Counted from the first letter of the stretch, positions 26,575 through 36,900 are shown. The stretch: 64,000 bases of DNA from Candidatus Hydrothermarchaeum profundi (GCA_002011125.2 MTMF02000009.1:648889-712888), one strand, 5' to 3'. The notes: a model not told the origin generated them from the sequence alone. Numbers and translations are program-made.

Positions 26575-29500
26575 ATGAAAAGAGTGGTAGCAGGATTTAT
26601 ATTGCTTCTCTTCCTGAGCCAGCATCTAGCATCTGGCGTGGCTAGTAATCACATTATAAAGGATTTTGGAGAAAAGAAATCAGAGAAATATAAAGAAAAG
26701 TTAAGCCCTGGCTTGCTTAAAAAAATAGAAATAACTGCAGAGGACGAAGAACTACCTATTATCATATTCTATGAAGAGAAGAAAAAGGCGAGATCAGCAG
26801 TAACAGTTGAATCGTCCATTAAGGTCCTCGGAGGAAAAATAAAGCACAAATACACTCTTGTGAAAGCGATCTCAGCTAGATTACCGGCTGGGAAAATAAA
26901 AAAGCTGGCCGAGTCTACAGAGATAAAGAGAATATACCCCGATGAGGTCGTCAGGCTTTCAATATTCTCCAGCAATACGTCAGCCAAACTCGAAACAAGT
27001 GTAAAAGCCATAGGCGCTGATTATGCATGGGAGACCTTGGGCTACGATGGCTCAGGGATAACTGTGGCGGTGGTTGATACAGGCATAGACTATACGCATC
27101 CGGACTTAGGGGGAGGCTTTGGCCAGGGTTATAAGGTAAAGGGGGGCTATGATTTTGTAAACGAGGATACAGACCCAAAGGACGATAATGGGCATGGCAC
27201 TCACGTGGCGGGCATAATAGCTGCTAACGGTACCGTGAAAGGTGTAGCCCCCGGGGCATCATTATTGGCTGTGAAAGTGCTTAATGCTCACGGATCAGGG
27301 TACTCTTCTGATGTCATCGCAGGTATAGACTGGGCAGTTTTCAATGGGGCTGATATAATCAGCTTGTCCTTGGGAAGCTCAGATCAGCCGAACGATGAAT
27401 TCGAGAGCCCTATAAATTTGGTAGCGGATGAAGCAGTGGCCAGGGGAGTTATAGTCGTAGTTGCGGCAGGAAATGAGGGTCCAGGAACCGGAACAGTAGA
27501 TCATCCTGGAGCAGCTAGCAAAGTAATAACAGTGGGAGCATCTGATGATAAGAACACAGTGTCTATTCTAGATGACAGTATATCAGCTATTAGTAGTAGA
27601 GGTCCCTCTGCTTTTGGAAGATTAGATCCTGATCTTGTAGCCCCTGGAGTAAGTATTAATTCCACTTACTTGGTTTCTAATGGTTCTTATGCGGTTTTAA
27701 GCGGTACCTCTATGGCAACTCCTCATGTTGCAGGGGCAGCCGCGCTATTATTGCAGAAAAATGCCTCTCTTACTCCCACCGAGATAAGATCTATTCTTAT
27801 GCGCACAGCTTCAGCCGTCCCAAATGCCCATATATTCGAACAGGGTGCGGGTGTAATAAATGTTACAAGAGCTTTGCTCCAGCGTTCTTCAGCGTTTATT
27901 AATGGAGATGATAGGTGGGAAGTAACTGTCCCTCATGGATTTAGTTCTACCGCTGAGCTGGTATTGGAAAACGATAATAACGCCGGTGTTACCTACTTCT
28001 TTAATTTGCAAGAGTTATTTGATCTCGAGGGAGACAACTATTTGTCTCCTTCAAAATTATTCTTTCCTCAGAGCGTCTACCTTCAGCCTTATAGTAGAAG
28101 AGCAGTCGATGTAATATTTTCTTCTACTGGTGATGAAAATGCGTCTATCTACGGAGGAGTTCTTAATATAACTACTAATAGTTCTGACTCTCTTATGATT
28201 CCAATTGTTATTAATATCCCTCTTCTCGGTAGCGGATTTATTACCGGCACAGTGGACGATAGCGATGGATCTTTAGAAGCCGGTGACTGGATTTACTATA
28301 ATGTCAAAACTCATAATGGGACATCCCTTACAGCTTCTATTAATTGGAGCAATCCAGCGTATGATTTAGATTTATACCTATTTGCTCCGAATGGCGAGCT
28401 TGTGAACAGTTCTAATTCCAGCGACCAAAGTTTAGAGCAGGTAACGCTGTCTGATATGGTCTACCATGAATATTGGCTGGCTATACACAACTATAATTCC
28501 CATGGAACCAAGGTTGTTTATGAATTGACTATAACCTATGATTCTAAATTATATGTGGAACCAGATTCATGGCAGGTTAAAGCTAGGAGGGGTGAAGTTA
28601 AGAACGCAACCTTTAGCCTAATAAACAATGGTGCAGGAAAAGCTGTGAATTTATCTGTTATGAGACTATCTCTTGGTACTAGCGGGTTTACTTCTGGGAC
28701 TTTAGAAAACACAGGAGAATACTATAGGGTGATATGGAATTCTAGTGGAATAGATGTGAAGAACGCCCACTATTTAAATGCTACACTCGTATGGAATGAT
28801 CCCGCAAAAGATCTGGACATGATGGTTGCATATTATAATGGAACCGGCTGGTCGGCCACAAGATTTCTGTCTGCGCATGATAACAAAGAGCTTGGAGAAG
28901 CCAGAGAGAGCTTAGAGAATGTGGACATCCAGTACTATATAAAGACCTACGGAGAAGTTGGCATAGCGGTGAAAAACTATGGTTCATCCGCAGATTATAA
29001 TTTGACGGTTAACTTCACAGAGTTGGTTCCTTGGGAGGCGGCAACTGTAAGTCCATCTAATCTGACATTTGAGCCAATAGGGAATGTAACTGTGAATATC
29101 TCGATCAACACTACTCCTCTAGAAGATAGAGAGACTTATGATGCGGTATTTATAGTATCTAATGCTACAGAGGATTTTGCCATTGTGCCAGTTAGAGTAA
29201 AAGTTCTACCAATAGTTGTAAACCAGACCACTCCAGCGGATGTCGAGGGCTATGTTTATTACTCTTCAATTCAAAACGCTATTGATGATGTAAACTCTGC
29301 ATTCTCCACAATCTATGTTTCTCCTGGAACGTATATTGAAAATTTAGATGTTAATGCTGGAGTAAAAATCATTTCATCTTCTGGGCCAAATTCTACTTTC
29401 ATAAAGCCTAGCACTCCATATGACCACGTAATAGATATAAAGGGGGATTATGCGATAATCTCTGGCTTCACCATTCAGGATGCGAACAAGGGGTATGCAG

Positions 29501-31023
29501 GCATATATGTCCGAGTTAATAACTCCCAAATCTCTAACAGCATTATAAAAGGTAACTATTTTGGTGTTTACTTTAATAGCTCAAGCGGAAACGTTTTGCT
29601 AGGGAATACTTTCGATAATATTTGGGATTATTATTCTACATCTTCATCGGTTAACAACTCTGTTATAAATTGCTATATTAATCAGACTAGAGTTACATTT
29701 AAAGCCACAGATGTAGCGGTTACTTCTGTTGCTTCTCCTCCGCCAGTAGGGGATGAGCTTTTTGATATAGGCAAATTCGTTAACATAACAAACACCTCTA
29801 ATAATAGCTGGATAAGCTTAAACATTTATTACGACTCATCAGAGGTCGGGAGGATTACAGAATCTACGCTGGGATTATATAGATTTAATGGAACCGAGTG
29901 GGGGAGAGTAGAGGGGAGCGGGGTTAATCTTTCTGAGAAGTATGTTTACGCTAATATATCCGAGTTCAGTGTGTTCGCCCCATTAGGTAAGGATCTGCCG
30001 CCTGCCATCTCACAAGTAGAGGCAACTTCGATAACCACAACCTCTGCCTTGATTATATGGAAAACAGATGAAGAGTCCGATTCGCTTGTGAAGTATGGTA
30101 CTCGGACGGGAGACTATATCTACACGGAGAGGGATTATTCTAATGTTACAAGTCATCAAGTTCAGCTTACTGACTTAAATCCAAGCACTAAGTACTATTT
30201 CGTGGTTAATTCTACAGACAAGAGTGGTAATTCAAATCAAAGCGGAGAATATACATTCACTACAACTGCCCAGGCGATAGTAGCGGTTGGAGGAGGAGGG
30301 GTAGCTCCAACCAAAGAAATTGTCACAGAGCCAGGGAGGGCAGTTATTACTCTTCCATCAATACCGGCTGGAAAAACTGAGGAGATAGTCTTCCCATCAA
30401 CTGAGGATTTCTACTTCACAAGACTTGAGATAACTACAAAGAAGACAGTTTCAGATGTAGAAATTACTATCAGCACTCTTTATAAAAAACCACAAGACTT
30501 AGCCGAAGATATTGAAGGGATAGTATACCGCTATATTAAAGTAACGCCCAAAAACCTTAGAGACGAAGACATCTTCAGAGTTAACATTTATTTTAAAGTA
30601 GAAAAGTCTTGGATAAAAGCTGGCAATATAGATCCTGCTTCAATATTTCTAGCGAGATATAAGAATGGGGAATGGAGAAATATTTCTACAGTAAAAATCG
30701 AAGAAGACGCAGAATCTATTTACTATTCAGCGGTATCACCTGGCCTCTCGATATTCGCTATATCCGGAGTTCCTATACCTATAGTTACTACGCCCCCACT
30801 GAGCACAGTACCTCCTCAAACTTTCCCACCAGTAACTGCCGAAGCGCCTTCGCAAACTGAAGCTCCTAAAATGACTCCGCAACCTTTGGAGATTCCAATG
30901 ACTCCTCCTCCAGAAATCCCCCGGCGAAATATAACTGGAATATTTTTTGGGGTAATAGCCTTAGTAGGTGTAGTAGGATATCTCTTCAGGAAAGCTCTAA
31001 AGAAGAAATTAATAAAAAGATAG
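26575..31023 (+). CDS. Large cell-surface subtilisin-like protease, multidomain
   Basis: A 1482-residue exported S8 protease. Order: signal peptide; inhibitor-I9-like propeptide (about 40-125); catalytic domain with D168 (AVVDTGID), H207 (GHGTHVAG), oxyanion N300 (AAGNEGPG) and S379 (GTSMATPH); pre-peptidase C-terminal-like beta domains (about 550-860); a NosD-like parallel beta-helix (about 885-1000); a fibronectin-III-like domain (about 1140-1240); a PGF-pre-PGF-type domain (about 1245-1400); a Pro/Thr linker; and a C-terminal membrane helix with basic tail. All catalytic residues are intact. It is rich in NxS/T sites, fitting AglB glycosylation. No PGF-CTERM motif is seen; the anchor is a plain helix. 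Co-transcribed with the PrcB-like lipoprotein. Confidence 0.9.
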   Translation: MKRVVAGFILLLFLSQHLASGVASNHIIKDFGEKKSEKYKEKLSPGLLKKIEITAEDEELPIIIFYEEKKKARSAVTVESSIKVLGGKIKHKYTLVKAISARLPAGKIKKLAESTEIKRIYPDEVVRLSIFSSNTSAKLETSVKAIGADYAWETLGYDGSGITVAVVDTGIDYTHPDLGGGFGQGYKVKGGYDFVNEDTDPKDDNGHGTHVAGIIAANGTVKGVAPGASLLAVKVLNAHGSGYSSDVIAGIDWAVFNGADIISLSLGSSDQPNDEFESPINLVADEAVARGVIVVVAAGNEGPGTGTVDHPGAASKVITVGASDDKNTVSILDDSISAISSRGPSAFGRLDPDLVAPGVSINSTYLVSNGSYAVLSGTSMATPHVAGAAALLLQKNASLTPTEIRSILMRTASAVPNAHIFEQGAGVINVTRALLQRSSAFINGDDRWEVTVPHGFSSTAELVLENDNNAGVTYFFNLQELFDLEGDNYLSPSKLFFPQSVYLQPYSRRAVDVIFSSTGDENASIYGGVLNITTNSSDSLMIPIVINIPLLGSGFITGTVDDSDGSLEAGDWIYYNVKTHNGTSLTASINWSNPAYDLDLYLFAPNGELVNSSNSSDQSLEQVTLSDMVYHEYWLAIHNYNSHGTKVVYELTITYDSKLYVEPDSWQVKARRGEVKNATFSLINNGAGKAVNLSVMRLSLGTSGFTSGTLENTGEYYRVIWNSSGIDVKNAHYLNATLVWNDPAKDLDMMVAYYNGTGWSATRFLSAHDNKELGEARESLENVDIQYYIKTYGEVGIAVKNYGSSADYNLTVNFTELVPWEAATVSPSNLTFEPIGNVTVNISINTTPLEDRETYDAVFIVSNATEDFAIVPVRVKVLPIVVNQTTPADVEGYVYYSSIQNAIDDVNSAFSTIYVSPGTYIENLDVNAGVKIISSSGPNSTFIKPSTPYDHVIDIKGDYAIISGFTIQDANKGYAGIYVRVNNSQISNSIIKGNYFGVYFNSSSGNVLLGNTFDNIWDYYSTSSSVNNSVINCYINQTRVTFKATDVAVTSVASPPPVGDELFDIGKFVNITNTSNNSWISLNIYYDSSEVGRITESTLGLYRFNGTEWGRVEGSGVNLSEKYVYANISEFSVFAPLGKDLPPAISQVEATSITTTSALIIWKTDEESDSLVKYGTRTGDYIYTERDYSNVTSHQVQLTDLNPSTKYYFVVNSTDKSGNSNQSGEYTFTTTAQAIVAVGGGGVAPTKEIVTEPGRAVITLPSIPAGKTEEIVFPSTEDFYFTRLEITTKKTVSDVEITISTLYKKPQDLAEDIEGIVYRYIKVTPKNLRDEDIFRVNIYFKVEKSWIKAGNIDPASIFLARYKNGEWRNISTVKIEEDAESIYYSAVSPGLSIFAISGVPIPIVTTPPLSTVPPQTFPPVTAEAPSQTEAPKMTPQPLEIPMTPPPEIPRRNITGIFFGVIALVGVVGYLFRKALKKKLIKR

Positions 31024-31176
31024 GATAAAGGCTAATTTTTTAAGCTAAATAATAAGAAATATTATTTTATATAATGTTTAAACGCATTATTTTTTCTAAA
31101 AAAACAAAACAAAAATTTTTTATACTCGATTAAGCAATAAAAAAACAGTTTAAAAATAGAGGAGGCTGGAGTTATA

Positions 31177-34100
31177 ATGAATTCTGGTAAACTATTGTTA
31201 TTATTTATTTTAATTGGAGGTACAGTAGGGGGGACTTCTATCGTAAGTGCTCAAGAGGAGCCGCCATCCCTGCCAAGTAGCTTTAATTTTTATGGATATA
31301 CTTATGATTTAAATCTCAATCCGCTTAATGGCACTAACGTAACGATAGAAGTCTATGAATTTCTCCCAGGACAGCCTCCTCAAATAAATAGTACGTATTC
31401 TACTCTCTCTAATGAATCAGGTTTTTTTAATATAAGCGATATTCCCGTTAGTGAGGAATTTTTTTACAAACCTGTTGTGAGATACTTTAATGGGTCAAAT
31501 TTAACCTATATGGGACAGAGCCTACCTCAATTGCCGATATTTGAGTTCCTCAATCTTGGGGCAGTTAAGTTCTATCTGCGGGAGGCAGCTACACTTAATA
31601 TTACTGCGGTGGGTGATGAGAGAGAGCTGGAAAGCATGATAGTCGGCACTTCTAATAGCGTTTCAAATTATGGTGTAGGATTAGAATGGCTTCAAGATGT
31701 AAATGGAGGAACTTGGTTTTACCTTAATCTCAGTGGATATGGTATTGAATATTCCTCTGATTTTTCATCTTTTGTAACTACTTCTCAGCCTATTCCCCTA
31801 CAGAATCCTACTGCTTTGGACTACAATGGGGGGAATATTTTCTATATAGCCAACGCTACGACAGTTATAGTATATAATAGAACTTCAGAAAGTGTTCTTG
31901 CTAGTTATAATGTATCGGGAAGGAATTATTATCAATTAGCGGGGCTTCAATATAATCCAGATGACGGGATGTTTTATATTAGTGCAACCAGAACAGCACC
32001 ACCAAACGTTGTTATAGATGTATATAACTCTTCTTTTGACTTAATAAATACGATATCAGGGAATATTCCATCCGGAACATTATTTAGATACGCTGGCGAA
32101 TGGTATCTAGCCTATAACGATACGTATGAAGGGGTCTATGCTTTAACAAAATATGATGATAATTGGGGGTACTTGTGGCGTTGGACTTTCTCGAAGAGTG
32201 TTGGAGGGATAGCTCATAATGGTATGAGCTGGTACTTTGCTTCTTCAAATGATAGCACTATAACTCCGATAACCCTAACAGATAAGGGCATTAAAAGTTT
32301 CATGTATATGGTTAAAGATACAAAGCTTGGGTATCCGGTTGCTGAATCCTTTAGCAGTTTTGTCCAGCAAGCCACGGTATATGTTCCGGCAGATAGAAAC
32401 TACTCTATAATGCTATATCCCAACATGGCAATGCCCGTAAGCTATGATTTGAATAATATCTCAGCATATGGCCCGTCTCCAAAGATTGATATAACTTTCA
32501 ACATTTCCGAAGACTTTAAGTGGGTGTCCGGCTATGTAAATTGCGGTGGCAGTTATAGCTTTGATGATCTAAAAGTGGTGCCCTACTTATTAGAGCCGGG
32601 AAATATGGTATTCCCGAGGGCTATGCCCTATAATATGAGTGCGTGGAGAGAGCCTTTTGCATCGCAGAGTGATGAATATAGTCCAAGCATTGGATTTTAC
32701 AATATAACGCTTATAGGCTCCGCGATGGGCGCAGATGTGATGCTATTCATAACAGCTAAGAATGGCACACAGTACTGCGGAGGCTTTCAGAATGTCACTC
32801 TCTACTATGGTGGAGGAGACTTAACTGGAATTAATATCACTTTGCAGCCGCTGATAGGTAGCGAGTCAAACATTAGCGTAGAAAATGCTGCAGATTTCAG
32901 TCAAACCGTTAATATCACAACTAAACTGAAGTCTTTCAGGCTTCAAAACTCGACAGGAGATGCACCTACCAATGCTTTCGTAGAGTTCACAATAGATTAC
33001 ACTTCTTACTTCCCCAATAGCACGAGTTTCTCATGGATGGTGGACGTAGGTCAAGACGACAACGGGATTTTTAAATTGCCTGTGTTGAGTGCAAACGTGA
33101 AAGAGATAAATATATATAGTGCCGAATTCGCGCCTAAGGAGACATCCTTGAAAGCTAGCGATCTCGCCACTGAGCCCGTGAATATTACCTTATCTTCCTT
33201 TAGTCCTGGAGCTATAGATCCTGAGGAAATATTTACTGACCTCTATCTAGACCTCCTGCAGAGTAATTCTACCTGTGACGTGCCTAACCCGCCACCCGGC
33301 TGTTCTTTAGTACCTTCTCAGGAAGAGATGTTATTAGAACAGTTCAATCCTATGACAGTGATAATGGGCGGGGGCGATATAAGCTTCAGAATGAAGAAGC
33401 TCAGCAATAATATCACGGTGCACTATGCGCTGGTAGATCTTCTTGCTTCAGGACCGCCAGATGCGTTATTTGATAGTAATGCTTCAGAAACAACTACTGG
33501 TGCTACATTAGCGGAGGCATGGAGATTTGGAAGCAGTGGACCGGATATATATGATCATGTCTTAATTGGTATACCCTATAATGAAAGCAAATATGATGAG
33601 AGTGGGAATTTCACTGTAAATATAAAGTACTTCTACGATGCGGATTGGAATGTTATCTGGAATATAAGCGAAAATACTACAGAGGAGTTGCCTGACGAGT
33701 ATAGTGAGTTCTTGCAGGATGAGTATCGACAGTACTTAAATCTTACAAACCCAATGCCATGCGATAAGACTGATCAGACTAGCACTTGCTACGTGGATAC
33801 AGTTAACAACATGGTATGGATGAAGATACCTCACTTTTCCGGTGTAGCTCCTCTTGTTAGCGGTGAAGCGGTTGATAGTACTCCTCCATCCGTTATACCT
33901 CATAGCGTATCATATCCGAGTGGACAGACTTTTGCTAAGCCTTCTGACACTATAACCTTAAATGCTACAGTGACAGATGACCTTTCAGGTGTAAAGAATG
34001 TAACAGTGGATGCAAGCGATATAAATGCTGGAGTCATCATCCTTCAAAATCTAACTTCCATGTACTACAACGACAGCGTAGTTATCGGGAGCAATGTTGA

Positions 34101-35370
34101 TTCTGGTGTTTATCAACTACCAATCTATGCATATGATAATGATGGGAACTTGAACAGTACTGAAAGAATAACTGTAATGATAGACTCAGATAACCCGAGT
34201 CTTACTGTGTATACGCCTACGGATTCCTATATCTCAACTAGCCCGAATGTCACTTTCACTTTCTTAGCATCTGACAATAACGCTACTACATTGCAGTATG
34301 AGCTAACATTAAATGGAACCGTTAACAAGACAGGAACTATAACGGCTGGAGAACTCAACAGCGTAACCATATATAACCTTGCTGACGGTTATTATACATG
34401 GAGTATAAGAGTATATGACGGGGCCAATAACACTAATACGAGTACAACTCAGGCATTTACTGTGCTGACCGAGATTGAGCTTCAGGTGCCGATAGCTTCT
34501 ATGCCAGCAAATTATTCTACTGAACTGGTTACTAATGAGACTCCAATCGGAAAAGTTGCGTACTCAATAACCACTAATGGCACTACGCCAGCTGTGAATC
34601 TAACCATTAAAGTTTCTATATCCCCAGTAGGTGGGGCCGAAAGCCTTTCCAGTAGTACAGATATCCCTGAGTTGTATATACAGTTCAGCATCAGCAATGA
34701 ATCTTGGTACTCGTATATATCCCATGTGCATGTTAGACTCTACTATAATGAGTCAAAGATACCTTCGGGAGTTAGCGAGAGTAGTCTTAGACCTAAGAGG
34801 TACACCAGTGGGAGCTGGGTTAGACTAACAGGAGCCGCAACTCTGGCGGATGGAACCGTTGTCTATGCTGCAGGGGTTGACGCTGATAATAACTATGTAT
34901 GGGCCAATATCTCTAGGTTCTCTGTATACGGTGTTGGAGGAACTATTGTTCAGGCTGCTGCTCCTAGCGGAGGTGGGAGATATAAACCCGATGTAGTAGT
35001 ACTTGCTAACTCTATTGATGCCGAGTTATCAGCTGACTTCCTAGGATTCCTTAAGACTCAGGCTCTCAATGTTATCTATGTCGATGCGAGCAACTTCTCT
35101 AAATACAAGGATAAGAAGTTTATAGTAATCCTTGGCGGTCCAGACGCTTATGAAGGAGTTGGCGAGATAGTGCAGGAAGTGTTAGATGATGCTGAAGAAG
35201 CTTTCCTTAGAATTCCTGGTAATAGGAAGATGTATGTTAAGACGAATGTTTGGGCTACCGGGCAGGTTGTTAGAGTGATCGCTGGCAGCGGCAGGACTTT
35301 AACTAGGGATGAAGCTTTAGAGAACCAGGCTGACGTAGCGTATAGGATCCGGTTTTATCCGGTAAGTTAA
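31177..35370 (+). CDS. Giant secreted surface glycoprotein, S-layer-like
   Basis: A 1397-residue protein with a signal peptide (KLLLLFILIGG...VSA). A beta-rich, NxS/T-dense body includes a carboxypeptidase-regulatory-like first domain (about 30-120) and two Ig/Big-like domains (about 895-1100). A PGF-pre-PGF-like domain ends ISRFSVYGVGG. The last 135 residues (KPDVVVLANS...ILGGPDAYEGVGE...) form an alpha/beta domain I know from other archaeal surface proteins. There is no C-terminal helix or sorting motif, so it may assemble by self-association, as S-layers do. An AT-rich promoter region and SD GGAGG (31161-31165) precede it. Confidence 0.7.
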   Translation: MNSGKLLLLFILIGGTVGGTSIVSAQEEPPSLPSSFNFYGYTYDLNLNPLNGTNVTIEVYEFLPGQPPQINSTYSTLSNESGFFNISDIPVSEEFFYKPVVRYFNGSNLTYMGQSLPQLPIFEFLNLGAVKFYLREAATLNITAVGDERELESMIVGTSNSVSNYGVGLEWLQDVNGGTWFYLNLSGYGIEYSSDFSSFVTTSQPIPLQNPTALDYNGGNIFYIANATTVIVYNRTSESVLASYNVSGRNYYQLAGLQYNPDDGMFYISATRTAPPNVVIDVYNSSFDLINTISGNIPSGTLFRYAGEWYLAYNDTYEGVYALTKYDDNWGYLWRWTFSKSVGGIAHNGMSWYFASSNDSTITPITLTDKGIKSFMYMVKDTKLGYPVAESFSSFVQQATVYVPADRNYSIMLYPNMAMPVSYDLNNISAYGPSPKIDITFNISEDFKWVSGYVNCGGSYSFDDLKVVPYLLEPGNMVFPRAMPYNMSAWREPFASQSDEYSPSIGFYNITLIGSAMGADVMLFITAKNGTQYCGGFQNVTLYYGGGDLTGINITLQPLIGSESNISVENAADFSQTVNITTKLKSFRLQNSTGDAPTNAFVEFTIDYTSYFPNSTSFSWMVDVGQDDNGIFKLPVLSANVKEINIYSAEFAPKETSLKASDLATEPVNITLSSFSPGAIDPEEIFTDLYLDLLQSNSTCDVPNPPPGCSLVPSQEEMLLEQFNPMTVIMGGGDISFRMKKLSNNITVHYALVDLLASGPPDALFDSNASETTTGATLAEAWRFGSSGPDIYDHVLIGIPYNESKYDESGNFTVNIKYFYDADWNVIWNISENTTEELPDEYSEFLQDEYRQYLNLTNPMPCDKTDQTSTCYVDTVNNMVWMKIPHFSGVAPLVSGEAVDSTPPSVIPHSVSYPSGQTFAKPSDTITLNATVTDDLSGVKNVTVDASDINAGVIILQNLTSMYYNDSVVIGSNVDSGVYQLPIYAYDNDGNLNSTERITVMIDSDNPSLTVYTPTDSYISTSPNVTFTFLASDNNATTLQYELTLNGTVNKTGTITAGELNSVTIYNLADGYYTWSIRVYDGANNTNTSTTQAFTVLTEIELQVPIASMPANYSTELVTNETPIGKVAYSITTNGTTPAVNLTIKVSISPVGGAESLSSSTDIPELYIQFSISNESWYSYISHVHVRLYYNESKIPSGVSESSLRPKRYTSGSWVRLTGAATLADGTVVYAAGVDADNNYVWANISRFSVYGVGGTIVQAAAPSGGGRYKPDVVVLANSIDAELSADFLGFLKTQALNVIYVDASNFSKYKDKKFIVILGGPDAYEGVGEIVQEVLDDAEEAFLRIPGNRKMYVKTNVWATGQVVRVIAGSGRTLTRDEALENQADVAYRIRFYPVS

Positions 35371-35423
35371 GGGGTAGTGCTAGGAATCAAAACTCTTCTA
35401 AATATTTTTTATTTTTAAAGATG

Positions 35424-35438
35424 TTAGGTATAACCTAA
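35424..35438. promoter_or_regulatory. Palindromic operator candidate for vapBC
   Basis: TTAGGT-ATA-ACCTAA, an inverted repeat with 6-bp arms and 3-bp centre, lies 30 bp before the VapB start. AGGTATAA recurs at 35461. AbrB-type antitoxins bind such sites to repress their own operon. Inference only. Confidence 0.5.
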
Positions 35439-35468
35439 AGTTATACTAAAGTAATACTTGAGGTATAA

Positions 35469-35729
35469 ATGGAAATTAAAGAAGAGATGAAAGTCGGTCC
35501 CAAGGGGCAGGTAGTAATCCCTAAAGTGTTTAGGAAAGCTCTTGGTATAGTGCCGGGGTCTACTGTAGTTATGAAAATAAAAAACGGCAATATAATAATC
35601 GAGAAACCAAAAAAAGACGTAGCTGGGATATTTAAAGAAATCGCTTTTTCAGGTACGGTTAAAAAAATTCATCCTCACTATGGCTATGAAACAAGTTTAA
35701 AAAAGCGGATTGAGAAGGCCTCTAAATGA
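35469..35729 (+). CDS. vapB: AbrB-family antitoxin
   Basis: An 86-residue protein. The N-terminal swapped-hairpin AbrB/MazE domain is clear: VGPKGQVVIPK.FRKALGI.PGS.V. The C-terminal 35 basic residues would wrap the toxin. The stop codon overlaps the VapC start by 4 nt, the classic toxin-antitoxin arrangement. SD GAGGT sits just before the ATG. Confidence 0.88.
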   Translation: MEIKEEMKVGPKGQVVIPKVFRKALGIVPGSTVVMKIKNGNIIIEKPKKDVAGIFKEIAFSGTVKKIHPHYGYETSLKKRIEKASK

Positions 35730-36151
35730 TTTATCTTGATTCAAATGTCTTCATTATAGCGGCACTTTACACTAATACATTAGCGGAAAAAGCAAGAGAG
35801 TTAATAAGGGAGGTGGAAGAGGGGAAGGTTAAAACTGCTACTTCTGCGTTAACCTACGATGAAGTTTATTGGAGCGTGAGAAAGATAAAGGACAAAGGTG
35901 CTGCCCTTAAAGCTGGTGATGCACTTCTCACACTTTCTAATCTCTCTATTATAGGGGTAGATAGAACCGTGCTTTTTAAAGCTCACGGCCTTTTAGAGGA
36001 GTATCTGCTACATCCAAGAGACGCTATCCACGTTGCTAGTGCTCTTTCTAGAGGTATAAAAACGGTAATCTCTGAGGATAAAGATTTTGATAAGGTTAAA
36101 AGTATTACGAGGATATCCCTGGGAGATTTCAGATTATCTACTATAAAATGA
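35726..36151 (+). CDS. vapC: VapC-family PIN-domain toxin (ribonuclease)
   Basis: A 141-residue PIN-domain protein. The acidic site residues are visible: D5 (YLDSNVF), E46 in LTYDEVYW, D in HPRDAIHVA and D in ISEDKDFD, which together bind Mg2+ for RNA cleavage. It pairs with the AbrB-type antitoxin upstream. The target RNA is unknown; archaeal VapC toxins usually cut tRNA or rRNA. Confidence 0.88.
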   Translation: MIYLDSNVFIIAALYTNTLAEKARELIREVEEGKVKTATSALTYDEVYWSVRKIKDKGAALKAGDALLTLSNLSIIGVDRTVLFKAHGLLEEYLLHPRDAIHVASALSRGIKTVISEDKDFDKVKSITRISLGDFRLSTIK

Positions 36152-36179
36152 GGCACAGATCAACATGGAGAACTCAATG

Positions 36180-36488
36180 TTAGTTGTATTCTCTCCATGT
36201 GAATTTGCACTTGGTACACCTAAAAAACCTTGTTTCTGCCTCATCAGCTTTCCTCGTCTGTAAGAGCCACCACTCCGCCTCGGTGTTTCCACATTTGCGG
36301 CATTCAGCCTTTGTCGTAGGCAGGGTATTAATATCCTCTTCAAGGATAAGGAGCTTTTTTTTCTTTTCTCTATTCTTAGTTAAAGTGAACTCTTTTTTAT
36401 CTGCTATTTCTTTGGTGGCTCCACATCTCTTACATACTAATTTATTATCTTTTGGAAGTAATAGACTTCCGCATTTTTCGCAGAACAT
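36180..36488 (-). CDS. tfs: Transcription factor S (TFIIS-like cleavage factor)
   Basis: A 102-residue protein with two zinc ribbons. The N-terminal one is CEKCG...CKRCG. The C-terminal one is CRKCG...CTKC, with the invariant acidic loop KADEAETRFF that reaches into the RNA polymerase active site to trigger RNA cleavage in stalled complexes. Length and layout are those of archaeal TFS. The start overlaps the Nudix gene by 44 nt. Confidence 0.95.
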   Translation of the reverse strand: MFCEKCGSLLLPKDNKLVCKRCGATKEIADKKEFTLTKNREKKKKLLILEEDINTLPTTKAECRKCGNTEAEWWLLQTRKADEAETRFFRCTKCKFTWREYN

Positions 36489-36900
36489 TGTAATCCTCTA
36501 GAATCTTACCATGGTCAAAAGCTAGCTTTAAATTGGATATTTCTTCTATATTAAAAAATCTTGCATCCTCTGCGTCACTACCGGATTTTTCTTTACCTTT
36601 TGCTTTGGCGATATAGCATATAGATACTACATGTCCCCTAGGATCTCTTGAGGGATCGGAATAGACGCCGAGGAGACTTTCTACCTTCACATCTAGGCCT
36701 GTTTCTTCTTTAGCCTCTCTTATTGCAGCCTCTTCTGTGGTTTCTCCACACTCTACGAAGCCACCTGGAATAGCCCACTGCCCTTTGAACGGACTATTCT
36801 TTCTTTTTATAAGTAACACCTTATCATCTCTTTCAATGATTATATCTACTGTTAATGCTGGGGCTTCATGTCCGTTGCAGATACAGAAACAGCGTACCAT
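36445..36900 (-). CDS. Nudix hydrolase, ADP-ribose pyrophosphatase-like
   Basis: A 151-residue protein. The complete Nudix box GGFVECGETTEEAAIREAKEE..GL is present and the fold matches archaeal ADP-ribose pyrophosphatases of MJ1149 type. It probably hydrolyses a nucleoside diphosphate linked to X. An odd N-terminus carries CFCICNGHE (three Cys plus His) before the first strand. It is upstream of and overlaps TFS. Confidence 0.88.
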   Translation of the reverse strand: MVRCFCICNGHEAPALTVDIIIERDDKVLLIKRKNSPFKGQWAIPGGFVECGETTEEAAIREAKEETGLDVKVESLLGVYSDPSRDPRGHVVSICYIAKAKGKEKSGSDAEDARFFNIEEISNLKLAFDHGKILEDYNVLRKMRKSITSKR

